NCBI GenBank assembly: GCA_947628505.1
Contig: CANRAD010000005.1
Span: forward strand, 30,831 to 94,830
Direction of reading: 5' to 3'
DNA length: 64,000 nucleotides
DNA from: an uncultured Clostridia bacterium
Lineage (GTDB): Bacteria > Bacillota > Clostridia > Christensenellales > Borkfalkiaceae
Of the stretch, positions 26,384-37,051 are shown in pieces. Position numbers and translations under genes: made by a program. Within the stretch, counting starts at the first letter, position 1; each line of letters starts with the position of its first letter. A model generated the notes under the pieces. That model had not been told where the DNA came from. It saw only the letters and a list, made by a program, of their open reading frames with translations, and made no database searches.

Positions 26384-28000
26384 TTATTTTGCAAATTCGC
26401 TTGCGCGGAATTCTCGTATCACGTTTACTTTTATTTGACCGGGATATTCGAGCTCATTTTCAATCTTCTTGGCAATGTCTTTTGCAAGGAACATTGTCTG
26501 AGCGTCGTCAATCTGATCGGGTTTGACGATTACGCGGACCTCTCTGCCGGCCTGTATTGCATAGCATTTATCGACGCCGTTAAAATCGCTCGCAATCGCT
26601 TCGAGTTTTTCAAGTCTTTTAACGTAATTCGTACCTGTTTCACGCCTTGCTCCGGGCCTTGCTCCGGATATTGCGTCCGCGGCAGCCACGAGCACGGCCT
26701 CAACGGTTTTGGGTTCAACGTCTCCGTGATGAGCGGCAATAGCGTTAATGACATTGTTGCTTTCACGGTATTTCTTTGCTATATCCGCGCCCAGCTGAAT
26801 ATGCGTGCCTTCCTGCTCATGGTCAACTGCCTTGCCGATATCGTGCAACAGCCCCGCACGCTTGGCGAGATTTACGTCGAGCCCGAGTTCTTGCGCCATA
26901 AGTCCGGCGAGTTGAGCGACCTCGATGGAATGTTTATATACGTTTTGACCGTAACTTGTTCTGTATTTTAATCTTCCGAGAAGTTTGATGATTTCGGGAT
27001 GAAGTCCGAAAATCCCGACCTCGAACATAGCGCTCTCACCGGCTTGCTTTATCTCATTGTCCATTTCTTTACGGACTTTCTCGACTGTTTCTTCTATTCT
27101 TGCAGGATGAATTCTGCCGTCGGAGATAAGTTTTTCAAGCGCAAGCCTTGCGATTTCGCGCCTTACCGGATCGAAACCGGACAATATTACCACTTCCGGC
27201 GTATCGTCTATAATCAGTTCTATTCCCGTGGCGTTTTCTATGGCGCGTATATTCCTTCCCTCGCGACCGATAAGTCTTGCCTTCATATCATCGCTCGGAA
27301 GCGGAACAACCGACACGGTTATTTCAGACGCATGATCTGCGGCGCACCGCTGAATCGCAAGCGAAATTATCTTCTTAGCCTCGTTGTTGGCCTCGTCTTT
27401 TGCTGTCTGCTCGATATTCCTTACCTGCAAAGCGACGTCGTGCCGCGCTTCATCGAGAATTTCATTTGAAAGCTGCTTTTTGGCTTCGTCCTTGGTAAGT
27501 TGAGCAACCTTTTCAAGTTCTTCAATCATCAACTGATGCTGATGGTTTACTTTTTCCTGCGTTTTTTTGATTTCATTCTCACGATTTTGCAAATCGCGTT
27601 TTTGTTGTTCAAGTGCGTTAGTCTGTTTTAAAAGCGCTTCTTCTTTTTTATCAAGAATATCCTCTTTTTGAACAAGCCTCTGCTCTTGCCTTTGCAGTTC
27701 GTTTTTCTTCTCCCTGCTTTCTTTTTCAAATTCGTTTCTTAGTTGCAGTCCCTGTTCCTTTGCCTCAATAAGCGCTTCTTTTTTCAGCGCCTTACATTCA
27801 AGCGAAGCGTCCTCAATCATCTTTGCGGTTCTTTTTTCCACTTCACCCAATCTTTTATCGGTTATCTTCTGTTTTACGATATAACCGATTAAAAAGCCAC
27901 CGGCAAGCGCTATTACTGCGGCGCCGACAATCAAACCTATTGCCAGCCCCATATTCATATCGCTCGCAAGAAACAGGCTGCTTAATGCCAAATAGTTCAT
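26384..28000 (-). CDS. rny: Ribonuclease Y
   Basis: Membrane-bound endoribonuclease that initiates mRNA decay in Firmicutes. The N-terminal helix is about residues 17-42 ([19 protein letters not shown]). A long charged coiled coil runs to about 215. The KH domain contains [15 protein letters not shown]. The HD domain has [10 protein letters not shown] near residue 384. The 538-residue length is typical. AGGAGG lies 5 nt before the ATG at 28000. It has its own promoter and follows the recA-nadE operon, a frequent clostridial neighbourhood. Confidence 0.96.
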   Translation of the reverse strand: MNYLALSSLFLASDMNMGLAIGLIVGAAVIALAGGFLIGYIVKQKITDKRLGEVEKRTAKMIEDASLECKALKKEALIEAKEQGLQLRNEFEKESREKKNELQRQEQRLVQKEDILDKKEEALLKQTNALEQQKRDLQNRENEIKKTQEKVNHQHQLMIEELEKVAQLTKDEAKKQLSNEILDEARHDVALQVRNIEQTAKDEANNEAKKIISLAIQRCAADHASEITVSVVPLPSDDMKARLIGREGRNIRAIENATGIELIIDDTPEVVILSGFDPVRREIARLALEKLISDGRIHPARIEETVEKVRKEMDNEIKQAGESAMFEVGIFGLHPEIIKLLGRLKYRTSYGQNVYKHSIEVAQLAGLMAQELGLDVNLAKRAGLLHDIGKAVDHEQEGTHIQLGADIAKKYRESNNVINAIAAHHGDVEPKTVEAVLVAAADAISGARPGARRETGTNYVKRLEKLEAIASDFNGVDKCYAIQAGREVRVIVKPDQIDDAQTMFLAKDIAKKIENELEYPGQIKVNVIREFRASEFAK

Positions 28001-28072
28001 TTAAGCCTCCTGATTAATGAAATTAAATATATACTTACTCCTTTTTTGTCGGAGCTGTTTATATCCTTATTT

Positions 28073-28101
28073 ATTGTACACCTATAATTGTCAAAAGTCA
28101 A
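28073..28101 (-). promoter_or_regulatory. SigmaA promoter of rny
   Basis: TTGACT (28096-28101), 17-nt spacer, TACAAT (28073-28078), read on the minus strand, about 70 nt upstream of the start codon. Confidence 0.75.
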
Positions 28102-28130
28102 TTTAATGAGATAAATAGTTTAATTAAGAT

Positions 28131-28159
28131 AAGAAAAAGCGGCAATAGCCTTGCCGCTT
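28131..28159 (-). terminator. Terminator of the ftsK-nadE operon
   Basis: Minus-strand AAGCGGCAAGGCTATTGCCGCTT followed by TTTCTT, immediately after the nadE stop codon. Confidence 0.85.
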
Positions 28160-28162
28160 AAA

Positions 28163-30067
28163 TTATTTGATATTATCGAGCCACAGCGCGGCTACGGCAT
28201 CCGACGGCATACGCCAATCGCTTCTCGGAGAGAGCGTAACCGAACCGACTTTAACTCCGTCGGGAATGCACGACCTTTTGAATTGCTGACTGAAAAATCT
28301 TGCGTAAAACTTCGTAAGCCACTTTTTAATTGAAGCCTTATCGTAATCGGTAAAAGTTTTTTCCGCCATATACTGCACTTTTTCGGGAGAAAATCCCCAA
28401 CGTATCGAATAATACAGAAAGAAATCGTGCAATTCATAAGGACCGACGATATCCTCGGTTTTTTGAGCTATCTCACCGCTTTCGGAAGGCGGCAACAGCT
28501 CGGGGCTTATCTCAGTTGCGAGTATATCGTCCAAAACCTTTTCGGCATTTCCGCCTATCCTCTTGGCCTCATAGCTGACAAGATGCTTGACAAGCGTCTT
28601 GGGAACCGAAGAATTTACGGCATACATAGACATATGATCGCCGTTATAAGTAGCCCAACCGAGCGCAAGTTCGCTTAAATCTCCCGTGCCTATGACAAGC
28701 CCGCCCGTTTTATTGGCCAAATCCATTAAAATGATAGTCCGCATGCGCGCCTGAGCATTTTCGTAAGTCGTGTCAAAGCAATCGGGGGAATGTCCGATGT
28801 CTTTAAAATGCACGGAAACGCTGTCTTTTATGCTTATCTCGCGAGCGCTGACTTCGAGGGCATTTATTAAATCAAGAGAATTGTTTTTTGTTTTTTTCGT
28901 CGTTCCGAATCCCGGCATCGTTACTGCGATAATATCGGATAAACTTTTGTTAAGCGATTTGAAAGCCCTACACGTTACCAATAAGGCAAGAGCGGAATCA
29001 AGTCCGCCGGATATGCCCAAAACCGCGGTTTTCGCAGATGTATGCCGCAATCTTTTTTCAAGGCCCTTGGTCTGAATATTTAAAATCAGTTCCGTCCGCT
29101 CCGCGAGCTTTCTGTTATCGGTCGGAACGAACGGAAACTTTGGGAAATTTCGTTCAATATCTTTACTCTTTTCGTCGGCAGTAAAGCCGATAAAGCGATA
29201 TTTTTCAGTATCATTGCACGAGAAAAATCCCGTGGAGATTCTGCGACGTTCGCTTTCAAGCATATCGACGTCTATGCCGCCGTATAGCGCCCCGTTCTCG
29301 AAAAGTTTGTTCTCGCCGAGCAATACGCCGTTTTCGGCTATTATATTATGTCCGGCAAAAACCATATCCGTTGTGCTTTCGCCGTCGCCGGAATCCGAAT
29401 ATACATATCCGCAAACAAGTTTACCGGATTGCATACGCACCAAATCGCGCCTGTATTCCGCCTTGCCTACCGTTTCGTCGCTGCACGAGAGATTGACTAT
29501 AATGTTCGCTCCGGCCTTAGCGTGATATATCGAAGGCGAATCCGGAGCCCAGAGATCCTCGCATAATTCGCAAGCGACGGTAAAATTTTCAAAGTTTTCA
29601 GCCTTGAAAATGAGCTTTGAACCGAATGGCACTTCGCCGTTGAGGTTGATTACGCCGTTATCGTGCTCGGCCGGAGTGAAATGTCTGCGCTCGTAAAATT
29701 CTCCGTAATCCGGCAAAAACGTTTTAGGAACCACGCCGAGAATCTTCCCTTGCGAAACAGCCACCGCACAGTTATATAATCTACCGTTATTTTCAAGCGG
29801 CGCGCCGAAAAACACAAGGGTTTTAACGTTCTTGGTTGCGGCGGCAATTTCGCATACGGCGTTCTTGACGCCGTCAAGCAAAACGCGCTGATTAAATAAA
29901 TCGCCGCAAGTGTATCCGCTCAGACAAAGTTCCGGAAAAACGGTAAGGTCGCTGCCATTCTCGCTACTTTCTTTTATCGCGGCAATTATGGCGGAGGCGT
30001 TATATTTTATGTCGGCTACTTTGATTTTTACAGTCGCCGCGCATGCTTTGATAAAGCCGTAATTCAT
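28163..30067 (-). CDS. nadE: Glutamine-dependent NAD+ synthetase
   Basis: Converts deamido-NAD to NAD using glutamine. The N-terminal nitrilase-type glutaminase has Glu in FPELCLSGYTCGD, Lys in VPKTFLPDYGEF and the nucleophile in CELCEDLWAPDS (about residue 168). The C-terminal synthetase has the PP-loop SGGLDSALAL near residue 357. The 634-residue length fits the two-domain form, so no separate ammonia source is needed. Its start directly follows the recA stop with no gap. Confidence 0.95.
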   Translation of the reverse strand: MNYGFIKACAATVKIKVADIKYNASAIIAAIKESSENGSDLTVFPELCLSGYTCGDLFNQRVLLDGVKNAVCEIAAATKNVKTLVFFGAPLENNGRLYNCAVAVSQGKILGVVPKTFLPDYGEFYERRHFTPAEHDNGVINLNGEVPFGSKLIFKAENFENFTVACELCEDLWAPDSPSIYHAKAGANIIVNLSCSDETVGKAEYRRDLVRMQSGKLVCGYVYSDSGDGESTTDMVFAGHNIIAENGVLLGENKLFENGALYGGIDVDMLESERRRISTGFFSCNDTEKYRFIGFTADEKSKDIERNFPKFPFVPTDNRKLAERTELILNIQTKGLEKRLRHTSAKTAVLGISGGLDSALALLVTCRAFKSLNKSLSDIIAVTMPGFGTTKKTKNNSLDLINALEVSAREISIKDSVSVHFKDIGHSPDCFDTTYENAQARMRTIILMDLANKTGGLVIGTGDLSELALGWATYNGDHMSMYAVNSSVPKTLVKHLVSYEAKRIGGNAEKVLDDILATEISPELLPPSESGEIAQKTEDIVGPYELHDFFLYYSIRWGFSPEKVQYMAEKTFTDYDKASIKKWLTKFYARFFSQQFKRSCIPDGVKVGSVTLSPRSDWRMPSDAVAALWLDNIK

Positions 30068-31075
30068 TTAGTCCTTCTTTTGAAGAGAAAGTTTGTGCGC
30101 TTCTCTGATTTTTTCTTCCAACTCGGCTTTCAAGGCCGGAGTATTTTTTAAATGTTCGCGCATTTTGTCGCGCCCCTGCGCAACTTTTTCGTCTTTATAG
30201 TTAAACCATGAACCGCTCTTTGTCAATATACCGTATTCAAGCCCCAAATCTATAAGACAACTCTCCTGAGATATGCCTTCGCCGTAAATGATATCGAATT
30301 CGGCTACCTTGAAAGGCGGAGCGACTTTGTTTTTGACTACCTTGCACTTTGCTCTGTTTCCAATTATGCCGGCGGAGTCTTTCAAAGCGTCCGCCTTACG
30401 AATGTCAAGTCTTATGGAAGCAAAATATTTAAGAGCTTTACCGCCCGGCGTGGTTTCGGGATTGCCGAACATTACGCCTACCTTTTCACGCAATTGATTT
30501 ATGAATATAACGCAAGTTTTCGACCTGTTGGTTATCGCCGTGAGCTTTCTCAAAGCCTGAGACATAAGGCGCGCGAGAAGTCCGACATGAGTATCTCCCA
30601 TATCGCCTTCGATTTCGGCTTTCGGGGTAAGCGCCGCAACCGAATCGACAACTATAACGTCTACGGCGCTTGAACGGACAAGCGACTCGCAAATATCGAG
30701 CGCTTGCTCGCCTGTATCCGGCTGAGAAAGATAGAGTTCGTTTGTATCTACTCCGAGCGCGTGGGCATATTGCGCGTCAAGCGCATGCTCGGCGTCAATA
30801 AAAGCGGCAACTCCGCCCGCTTTCTGCGTCTCCGCTATAATATGAAGGGCTACGGTGGTTTTACCTGAGGATTCCGGTCCGAATATCTCAACTATTCTGC
30901 CTCTGGGAACGCCTCCGACGCCGAGGGCGAGGTCAAGCGTTAAACACCCTGTGGGAATAACTTCGAGATCGGTGCTTATGCTGGCATCGCCGAGCTTCAT
31001 TATGGCTCCCTTGCCATATTGCTTCTCAATCATCGCTATAGTCGAGTTGAGCGCTTTAAGTTTTTCTTCGTTCAT
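30068..31075 (-). CDS. recA: Recombinase RecA
   Basis: Forms filaments on single-stranded DNA for strand exchange and SOS signalling. Walker A is GPESSGKTT (66-74); [17 protein letters not shown] and the L2-region [17 protein letters not shown] are present. It is 335 residues with a lysine-rich, fairly short acidic tail. It lies 14 nt after cinA. I found no obvious Bacillus-type SOS box directly in front of it, consistent with transcription from further upstream. Confidence 0.98.
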   Translation of the reverse strand: MNEEKLKALNSTIAMIEKQYGKGAIMKLGDASISTDLEVIPTGCLTLDLALGVGGVPRGRIVEIFGPESSGKTTVALHIIAETQKAGGVAAFIDAEHALDAQYAHALGVDTNELYLSQPDTGEQALDICESLVRSSAVDVIVVDSVAALTPKAEIEGDMGDTHVGLLARLMSQALRKLTAITNRSKTCVIFINQLREKVGVMFGNPETTPGGKALKYFASIRLDIRKADALKDSAGIIGNRAKCKVVKNKVAPPFKVAEFDIIYGEGISQESCLIDLGLEYGILTKSGSWFNYKDEKVAQGRDKMREHLKNTPALKAELEEKIREAHKLSLQKKD

Positions 31076-31089
31076 ATTTAACTCCTAAA

Positions 31090-31803
31090 TTATTTTACGG
31101 TTTTAAATGCGTGAAACAGCGCAAGATTTATTGCGGTTTCGGTTATGGTTGTTCTGTCGCCTTGAAGATTATATTTAAATACGTTTATGTTGTCCGACGT
31201 CCCGGCGCCGATATACAAAAGCCCGACCGGCTTTAAAGTTCCGTCCGAATCCGGGCCGGCTATCCCCGTCGTCGATATCGCCACGTCGCAGTTTCCGGTA
31301 TCCAACAGCCCTTCAACCATTTGATACGCGACCTCGGGAGAGACGGCTCCGTATTTGCTCAAAGTTTCTTCCCTGACGTTCAGCCTTTGAATTTTCGATT
31401 TGTTTGAGTACGTGTTAAGCCCCTCGAAATAGACTTCGCTTATGCCGGGAATTTCAACAAGTCTTTTGCCTACTCCGCCGCCCGTAAACGATTCCGCAAC
31501 GCTTATCTTCATGCGCCTCAATTTCAAAAGCTGGAAAAGCCTTTCCGCAAGCGGATAATTATCGAGCGCGTAAACGTATTCGTTAAGTTCGCCGAGAATT
31601 TCTCTCATGATTTCGTCGTGCAAAACTTTGGGCGCGCTTTCGGGATATCTTATTTCAATAGTGCAATCGGCATATTCGCCGTAAACGTAAAAAACAAAAT
31701 CGGGACAAACCTTTTTCGCACGCTCGACGGCGCGATTGACTGTTTCCGGAGGCGCCGCCACCGCTTTTATATACGACACGGTCAACTTGCTTTCTTCGCT
31801 CAT
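31090..31803 (-). CDS. CinA C-terminal (nicotinamide-nucleotide amidase-like) protein lacking the N-terminal domain
   Basis: The C-terminal ~145 residues are a CinA/PncC amidase-like domain: AESFTGGGVGKRL (103-115), GGLNTYSNKSK-like YSNKSKIQRLNV, AVSPEVA and STTGIAGPDSDG. PncC enzymes deamidate NMN. The first ~90 residues resemble the KH-like linker domain of full-length CinA, while the nucleotide-binding MoCF-like domain expected before it is missing. The usual AESCTGG has Phe for Cys. Overlaps pgsA by 4 nt and precedes recA, the classical cinA-recA arrangement. Activity is uncertain. Confidence 0.85.
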   Translation of the reverse strand: MSEESKLTVSYIKAVAAPPETVNRAVERAKKVCPDFVFYVYGEYADCTIEIRYPESAPKVLHDEIMREILGELNEYVYALDNYPLAERLFQLLKLRRMKISVAESFTGGGVGKRLVEIPGISEVYFEGLNTYSNKSKIQRLNVREETLSKYGAVSPEVAYQMVEGLLDTGNCDVAISTTGIAGPDSDGTLKPVGLLYIGAGTSDNINVFKYNLQGDRTTITETAINLALFHAFKTVK

Positions 31804-32459
31804 TTCTTCAACACTTCCGAATTTTTAACGAGATAATTAACGCCTGAGATAATCGTAAGCAATACCGAAAGCACAAAGAACGACAAGCCGATATAATAGA
31901 CGATAAGTCCGGAAATATGGCAAGTCAACTCCATAATACCGGCGCCTATGAGCAAAATTACAATCGATACGTCCTGAGCTACGGTTTTATACTTACCGAA
32001 AATATCGGCGGCGATAACCGTCCCCGCACTTGCGGCGACCATACGGAATCCGCTGACTATTATTTCACGGGCCAAAATTATTGCAATGCCGCAGCCGCTG
32101 ACAATTCTTGCCCAAGGCCCCAAACCGACCGCAAAAAACGACGGAATCGACAGCATGGCCACAAGCGCCGATAATACAAGCACTTTATCCGCAATGGGAT
32201 CCAGAAACTTACCGAGATTGGTAACAAGTCCGTACTTCCTTGCTATTTTGCCGTCTAAAAGGTCTGTCAAACTTGCTATAGCGAACACCGCAAGCGCAAC
32301 AAAATAGTGCCCGGCAAAATGCAAATAGAAAAACAGCAAAAATATCGGTATCATAACCATTCTGCTGATCGTAAGTTTGTTCGGAAGATTCATTACACCC
32401 TTGCCTGCGGCAAATTTATAGGCTCGGCTCTCCTTATCTATATTTTTGTCTTCACTCAT
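31800..32459 (-). CDS. pgsA: CDP-diacylglycerol-glycerol-3-phosphate 3-phosphatidyltransferase
   Basis: Makes phosphatidylglycerol phosphate in the membrane. The CDP-alcohol phosphotransferase motif is complete: Asp66, Asp69-Gly70, Ala73-Arg74, Gly83, Asp87, Asp91 (SLTDLLDGKIARKYG then GKFLDPIAD). About five hydrophobic helices follow. Its 219 residues include a ~22-residue charged N-terminal extension. It overlaps both rimO and cinA by 4 nt, an ATGA-type coupling. Confidence 0.95.
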   Translation of the reverse strand: MSEDKNIDKESRAYKFAAGKGVMNLPNKLTISRMVMIPIFLLFFYLHFAGHYFVALAVFAIASLTDLLDGKIARKYGLVTNLGKFLDPIADKVLVLSALVAMLSIPSFFAVGLGPWARIVSGCGIAIILAREIIVSGFRMVAASAGTVIAADIFGKYKTVAQDVSIVILLIGAGIMELTCHISGLIVYYIGLSFFVLSVLLTIISGVNYLVKNSEVLKK

Positions 32460-33790
32460 ACCTCATAATCCTCCGTATGGCCGTATAAGTCATAACTGTC
32501 CGCCGCCGTTATAAGTACTTCGTAATATTTGCCCTGCATAGCGTTCGTAGCGTTGAAATAAACTTTGCCGTCTATATCCGGAGCCTGAAAATACGCTCTG
32601 CCGACAAAACAACTCTTGTCATAATCAATGCCGTCGCAAATAACCTGCAACTTACTGCCGACGAGCGCATTCAATTTATTACGTGATATCGCCTGCTGTT
32701 CACCGTAAAGTTTTTTGACTCTTTTTTTCTTTTCGGCATAGCCGATTTGTCCTTTCAGTGAATAAGCCGGCGTGTCCGGTTCGCGCGAATACGCAAAAAA
32801 GCCGCAATTATCGAGGCGCGCTTCCCTTAAAAATTCGCATAAGTTTTGACACTCCGCCTCGGTTTCGGTGGGAAATCCGGATATAAAAGTCGAACGCAAA
32901 GCAATTCCGGGTATTTCCGACTTGAGCTTTTTTATAAGTTCGAGATAGCTCGTCCTCGTGCCCTTTCGGTTCATTAGCTTCAATATTCTGTCTTCGCTGT
33001 GCTGAAAAGGTATATCGAGATACTTTATAATTTTAGGATTGTCCCTTATTTCGGAAATCAAAGCGTCGTCAATCATTTCCGGATAACAGTATAATAATCT
33101 TACGCTATTAATGTTGACAAGCGCTGTCAACTTTTTTAAAATTTCCGTTAATTTTTTTTGTCCGTAAAGATCAATGCCGTATCTTGTCGTATCCTGCGCG
33201 ACAAGAATAAGTTCGGATATATCGCCGAGATTTGAAGCCTCTTCGATAATATCGTCTATCGGATAACTTCTGTATGCGCCTCTGATTTTCGGAATGAGGC
33301 AATATGTGCACTTGTTGTTACAGCCGTCCGCAATTTTCAAATATGCATAATGACACGGCGTGGTAACGGTTCTGTCCGTATAACAAACGCCTTCGCCCTT
33401 GCCGACATAATCGACGCGTTCGCCGCAATAAGCTCTCTTTAAAGCGGCAAAAAAGCAATCGTAATCTTCCGTTCCGAGCAAAACGTCCGCCTCGGTAAGT
33501 TGAGGGAAAACCTCGCCGTGATATTTTTGGGGGAGACAGCCTGTTACCACTATTTTTTCGAGATTTTCGCTTTTATACGCCGAACATTCGAGCACTGTTT
33601 CTATTGCTTCTTTGCGCGCTTCGTTCAAAAACGCGCATGTGTTTATAATAATTATCTGCGCTTCGGAAACTTCGTCGGTTATTTCGCAACCTTTGCCGCG
33701 TATTATCGACAAAAGTTTCTCGGAATCAACTCTGTTTTTATCACAGCCAAGAGAAATCACGCCGTACTTCTTGCCGTATAAATCAGTCAT
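32456..33790 (-). CDS. rimO: Ribosomal protein S12 methylthiotransferase RimO
   Basis: Radical-SAM enzyme that methylthiolates an aspartate of ribosomal protein S12. The N-terminal cysteines are in VISLGCDKNRVDSE, NTCAFLNEARKEAIE and TGCLPQKY. The radical-SAM cysteines are in GCNNKCTYCLIPKIRG. The GCDKNRVDSE start distinguishes RimO from MiaB. I choose the ATG at 33790 (MTDLYGKKYG) because GGAG lies 6 nt before it; the track start at 33811 is deeper in ftsK. The chosen start overlaps ftsK by 8 nt. Confidence 0.95.
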   Translation of the reverse strand: MTDLYGKKYGVISLGCDKNRVDSEKLLSIIRGKGCEITDEVSEAQIIIINTCAFLNEARKEAIETVLECSAYKSENLEKIVVTGCLPQKYHGEVFPQLTEADVLLGTEDYDCFFAALKRAYCGERVDYVGKGEGVCYTDRTVTTPCHYAYLKIADGCNNKCTYCLIPKIRGAYRSYPIDDIIEEASNLGDISELILVAQDTTRYGIDLYGQKKLTEILKKLTALVNINSVRLLYCYPEMIDDALISEIRDNPKIIKYLDIPFQHSEDRILKLMNRKGTRTSYLELIKKLKSEIPGIALRSTFISGFPTETEAECQNLCEFLREARLDNCGFFAYSREPDTPAYSLKGQIGYAEKKKRVKKLYGEQQAISRNKLNALVGSKLQVICDGIDYDKSCFVGRAYFQAPDIDGKVYFNATNAMQGKYYEVLITAADSYDLYGHTEDYEV

Positions 33791-36700
33791 CGGCATCTCC
33801 GTAATCGACATCTTTGTATATTTTTATAAATTCCTCTTTCGACAGCAAAACTTTTCTCGGTTTCGAACCCTCGGACGGAGTGATATAATTCATGTGTTCC
33901 ATCCAATCGATAATTTTGCATGCTTTTATATAGCCAACCGGGAATCTGCGCTGAACCATCGAAACAGACGCCTGATTAGACATTATGCAGTATTTCAAAG
34001 CCTTGACAAAAGTTTCGTCAATCTTCGAATCTCCGCCGTCGTCTGAAGAATCGCCGCCGACATTCGACGGAGCTTCTTCCTGCTCGACTTTGTTGATGAA
34101 ATCGGTTACGTCCTGGTCGAAGTAAGTTTCGTTGTTGGCCTTTATGAAGTCAGTAACGTTCTGCACTTCGTGCGTATCGATAAAACAGCCCTGAATACGG
34201 GCAAGATCCGGATTTTCGGCAGAGCGGAAATACATATCGCCTTTGCCGAGGAGTTTCTCGGCTCCGCCGCAATCGAAAATCGTCCTCGAATCGTCAAACG
34301 AACTTACTTTAAATCCTATTCTTGTAGGCAGATTAGACTTGATAAGACCTGTGATACAATCTACCGACGGGCGTTGCGTTGCGAGAATTAAGTGAATACC
34401 GCAAGCACGGGATTTTTGCGCAAGCCTTATAATACGGCTCTCTATATCCTTTTTGGCTTGAAGCATAAGATCGCCGAATTCGTCGAGAACTATCAGCACT
34501 TTCGGCAACTTTTCCTCTCCTTCCGGGAGATGGGCGTTGTATTCGTCGAGATTTTTCGTCGCCCTGCCGTTGTCGGTCATTTCTTTGAATAGCGCATACC
34601 TGCGCTCCATCTCTTTTATGGCCCAATTGAGCGCCTTGATAACCTTATCAACGTCATACAAAATTTCGTTAATCATAAGGTGCGGCAATTTATTGTACAT
34701 GATAAATTCCGCTTGTTTCGGATCGACGAGAATCAATCTCAACTCTTCGGGACCGTATTTATAGAGAAGGCTTACAAGCAGTGTGCTCAGACATATGCTT
34801 TTACCGCTGCCGGTAGTACCGGCAACCAAAAGATGCGGCATCTTGGTGATATCCGGACAAACGACTTCGCCGTCAACGTTTTTACCCAAGCCGAAAGTAA
34901 GCGAATTGGGTTTGCAATTGATAAACGCAGAACTTGCCAGCAAAGATTTAAGACCTACCACGCTTCTCACTTTGTTGGGTATTTCTATTGAAAGCGCGCC
35001 CTTTGAATAGTTGAGATAGGCATTTACGTTTTCTTTCATGAGCGAAAGAGCGATTTCTTCTTTATAACTCAACGAACGCTTAATAAGGGTTTTATCCTTT
35101 ATGATGACATCGTAGCGCGTAATTGCCGGCCCTATCGTAACGTTCGCAACTTCGCTTTCGATTTTAAATCTCATGAGCGTATCGGTGATAATTCTCTTAT
35201 TTTCTTCGATTTCACCGGTGTTTACGCTTGAATTTTCCGGATAGTCTTCAAGAAGATCGAGCGAAGGATAGACATATTTTTTCCAAACATGCCTGGGCTT
35301 CTCCGCGGGAGTCTCTTTGGCTTGTTCGCTTGCGGGAATTTCCCTCGACGGTATATTTCTACCGCCGGTCGGCATATCCCCGACGGCGTCTCTTCCTCTC
35401 GGAATCTCACGGAATTTGTTTTCCGTTCTCTCAGAGGGAACCGAATTGTCGAACACATCGTCATCGGCGTCGTCATCAAATAAATTCGCTCTACCGCGCT
35501 CGCCTCTTTGGGAACTTTCACGCTCGGTCTGTCTTCCCCCGCGCATTGATTCGCCACCGAAAATCGAATACAAATCGTTTAACGAGGTTTCTTTTTCCGT
35601 CTTTTCGTCGGTATTTGAAAACTCAACTGCGCCCGCCCTTTCAGACATACCGCTACGCTCTGCGGCTTCTTCGCTACGATTGTGCTCCTCCGCAGAAAAA
35701 CCGGGGCGACCTTCCGAACGGCTCTCGGGTTCGCGATAAATTTCCTCTTCGCGGTACGAATAATTGTTTTCCGAACGCTCTTCGCTCGCCGATTGCCCGT
35801 GAACTTCGGGCTGCTGAGGCATATCGGCGGTATCGGGAACGTCCTGATCGTAATCGGAATTGTCCGGAGCGGTATAAGGCGGCTGCTCGATATTTTCGGA
35901 AGGCTTTTCGCCGTAAACATAATTTGACGGCGCTTGCTCCGCGGGTTGATTCAATATTTCGTTCTGATAATTTTGGGTGTAAGTTTGTTGCGGCTCGACG
36001 GGTTTTTTCTCGTTGGTGAAACTGTACATATAGTCGTCGGCATTCGACACCGGATGGTTGAAATAAGAATTTTCGTTGAAAATCATATTTCGCCGATAAC
36101 TTTCCGCCGCAAACTCGTCGTTCTCGAAAAGGATTTTTCTTCCGAGATTTTTTCTGGAAAATCTGTCATCCTCTTCTTCGGCGGAATTCGATTGCTCATC
36201 GCCATCCGCACGCGGCGGCAAATCTTCGGTAGGTTTTTTCGAAGTTTCCCGCGAAAATTGCGCGTTGCGGTTCTCCACTATTTCCTGATCCGCGTTGACA
36301 GTATACATATGGTCCGCGGCCTTGGGACTTTCGCTTGCAGGCTGTTCCGCATATACGACCGCGCTCGCAATATCCTGAACGCCGTCTTCCGATTCGGCGG
36401 CGGGCTCGGATTTTTTGTCGCGTCTGAACACGATAAAAATATAATATCCGCTCAACAAGAGCAACGCCGAAAAAATAACGTAAGCGCCGACAAACGTGGT
36501 AAGTTTTGCAACGGGATATACGATAATCCCCATAACCGCGCCGCCGAACGAATAACCGCTCCAACCGTTTGCGGCGTTGGCATAGCAATCGTAAAGATAT
36601 CCTCCATAGCTATCCAGCGAGTAATTCCGCGTGGTTACCGCGTGAATCAGCATGAAGAAAACGAAAATCGCAAGAGAAACGGCGACTACGGGCTTAATTT

Positions 36701-36950
36701 TCAATTTGATTTTCTTTTCGAAAACAAGCCACTCTCCGAGGTACGCCAAAAGCGCAACGATAATAAACGACGCATAGCCGAAAGCGCCGAACATAAAAGT
36801 GCATATTCCCTTGCTTATATCGGCAAACACATTGCGAGCCAACAGCATTATAAGCGTAAGCGCGCAAAACAAGAGCAAGGTCATGCCCATTGTCTCTCTT
36901 GTAAAAATATAAGAAATCTTTCCTGTTTTATCCCGGTTTTTATTCTTCAC
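33783..36950 (-). CDS. ftsK: DNA translocase FtsK/SpoIIIE
   Basis: Septal DNA pump that clears chromosomes from the closing septum. Hydrophobic N-terminal segments at about 20-42, 48-77, 87-104 and 136-175 anchor it. Residues about 180-553 are a polar, acidic, Gln/Pro/Ser-rich linker. The motor begins near 555, with Walker A GTTGSGKS (711-718) and Walker B VLIVLDEFGDLM (near 820). The C-terminal gamma winged helix (QASVSMVQRRFPVGYIKAC) recognises orienting DNA sequences. Start codon is GTG at 36950 with GGCGG 8 nt upstream. First gene of ftsK-rimO-pgsA-cinA-recA-nadE. Confidence 0.96.
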   Translation of the reverse strand: MKNKNRDKTGKISYIFTRETMGMTLLLFCALTLIMLLARNVFADISKGICTFMFGAFGYASFIIVALLAYLGEWLVFEKKIKLKIKPVVAVSLAIFVFFMLIHAVTTRNYSLDSYGGYLYDCYANAANGWSGYSFGGAVMGIIVYPVAKLTTFVGAYVIFSALLLLSGYYIFIVFRRDKKSEPAAESEDGVQDIASAVVYAEQPASESPKAADHMYTVNADQEIVENRNAQFSRETSKKPTEDLPPRADGDEQSNSAEEEDDRFSRKNLGRKILFENDEFAAESYRRNMIFNENSYFNHPVSNADDYMYSFTNEKKPVEPQQTYTQNYQNEILNQPAEQAPSNYVYGEKPSENIEQPPYTAPDNSDYDQDVPDTADMPQQPEVHGQSASEERSENNYSYREEEIYREPESRSEGRPGFSAEEHNRSEEAAERSGMSERAGAVEFSNTDEKTEKETSLNDLYSIFGGESMRGGRQTERESSQRGERGRANLFDDDADDDVFDNSVPSERTENKFREIPRGRDAVGDMPTGGRNIPSREIPASEQAKETPAEKPRHVWKKYVYPSLDLLEDYPENSSVNTGEIEENKRIITDTLMRFKIESEVANVTIGPAITRYDVIIKDKTLIKRSLSYKEEIALSLMKENVNAYLNYSKGALSIEIPNKVRSVVGLKSLLASSAFINCKPNSLTFGLGKNVDGEVVCPDITKMPHLLVAGTTGSGKSICLSTLLVSLLYKYGPEELRLILVDPKQAEFIMYNKLPHLMINEILYDVDKVIKALNWAIKEMERRYALFKEMTDNGRATKNLDEYNAHLPEGEEKLPKVLIVLDEFGDLMLQAKKDIESRIIRLAQKSRACGIHLILATQRPSVDCITGLIKSNLPTRIGFKVSSFDDSRTIFDCGGAEKLLGKGDMYFRSAENPDLARIQGCFIDTHEVQNVTDFIKANNETYFDQDVTDFINKVEQEEAPSNVGGDSSDDGGDSKIDETFVKALKYCIMSNQASVSMVQRRFPVGYIKACKIIDWMEHMNYITPSEGSKPRKVLLSKEEFIKIYKDVDYGDADD

Positions 36951-36999
36951 GATTTATACCGCCAATCATAAGTTATAATATAAAAATTTTTCAAGTTAT

Positions 37000-37028
37000 A
37001 TTATAGCATTTATATCCGAAAATAACAA
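37000..37028 (-). promoter_or_regulatory. SigmaA promoter of the ftsK operon
   Basis: TTGTTA (37023-37028), 17-nt spacer, TATAAT (37000-37005) on the minus strand. Confidence 0.7.
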
Positions 37029-37051
37029 CAAAATGGCACACATTAAAAAAA

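Noticed and set aside
31040-31100. LexA/SOS box for recA
   Set aside because: No GAAC-N4-GTTC type site near the recA start; the gene is inside an operon.
35934-36971. 345-codon plus-strand ORF
   Set aside because: Antisense to the ftsK membrane region and linker; low-complexity mirror of that sequence.
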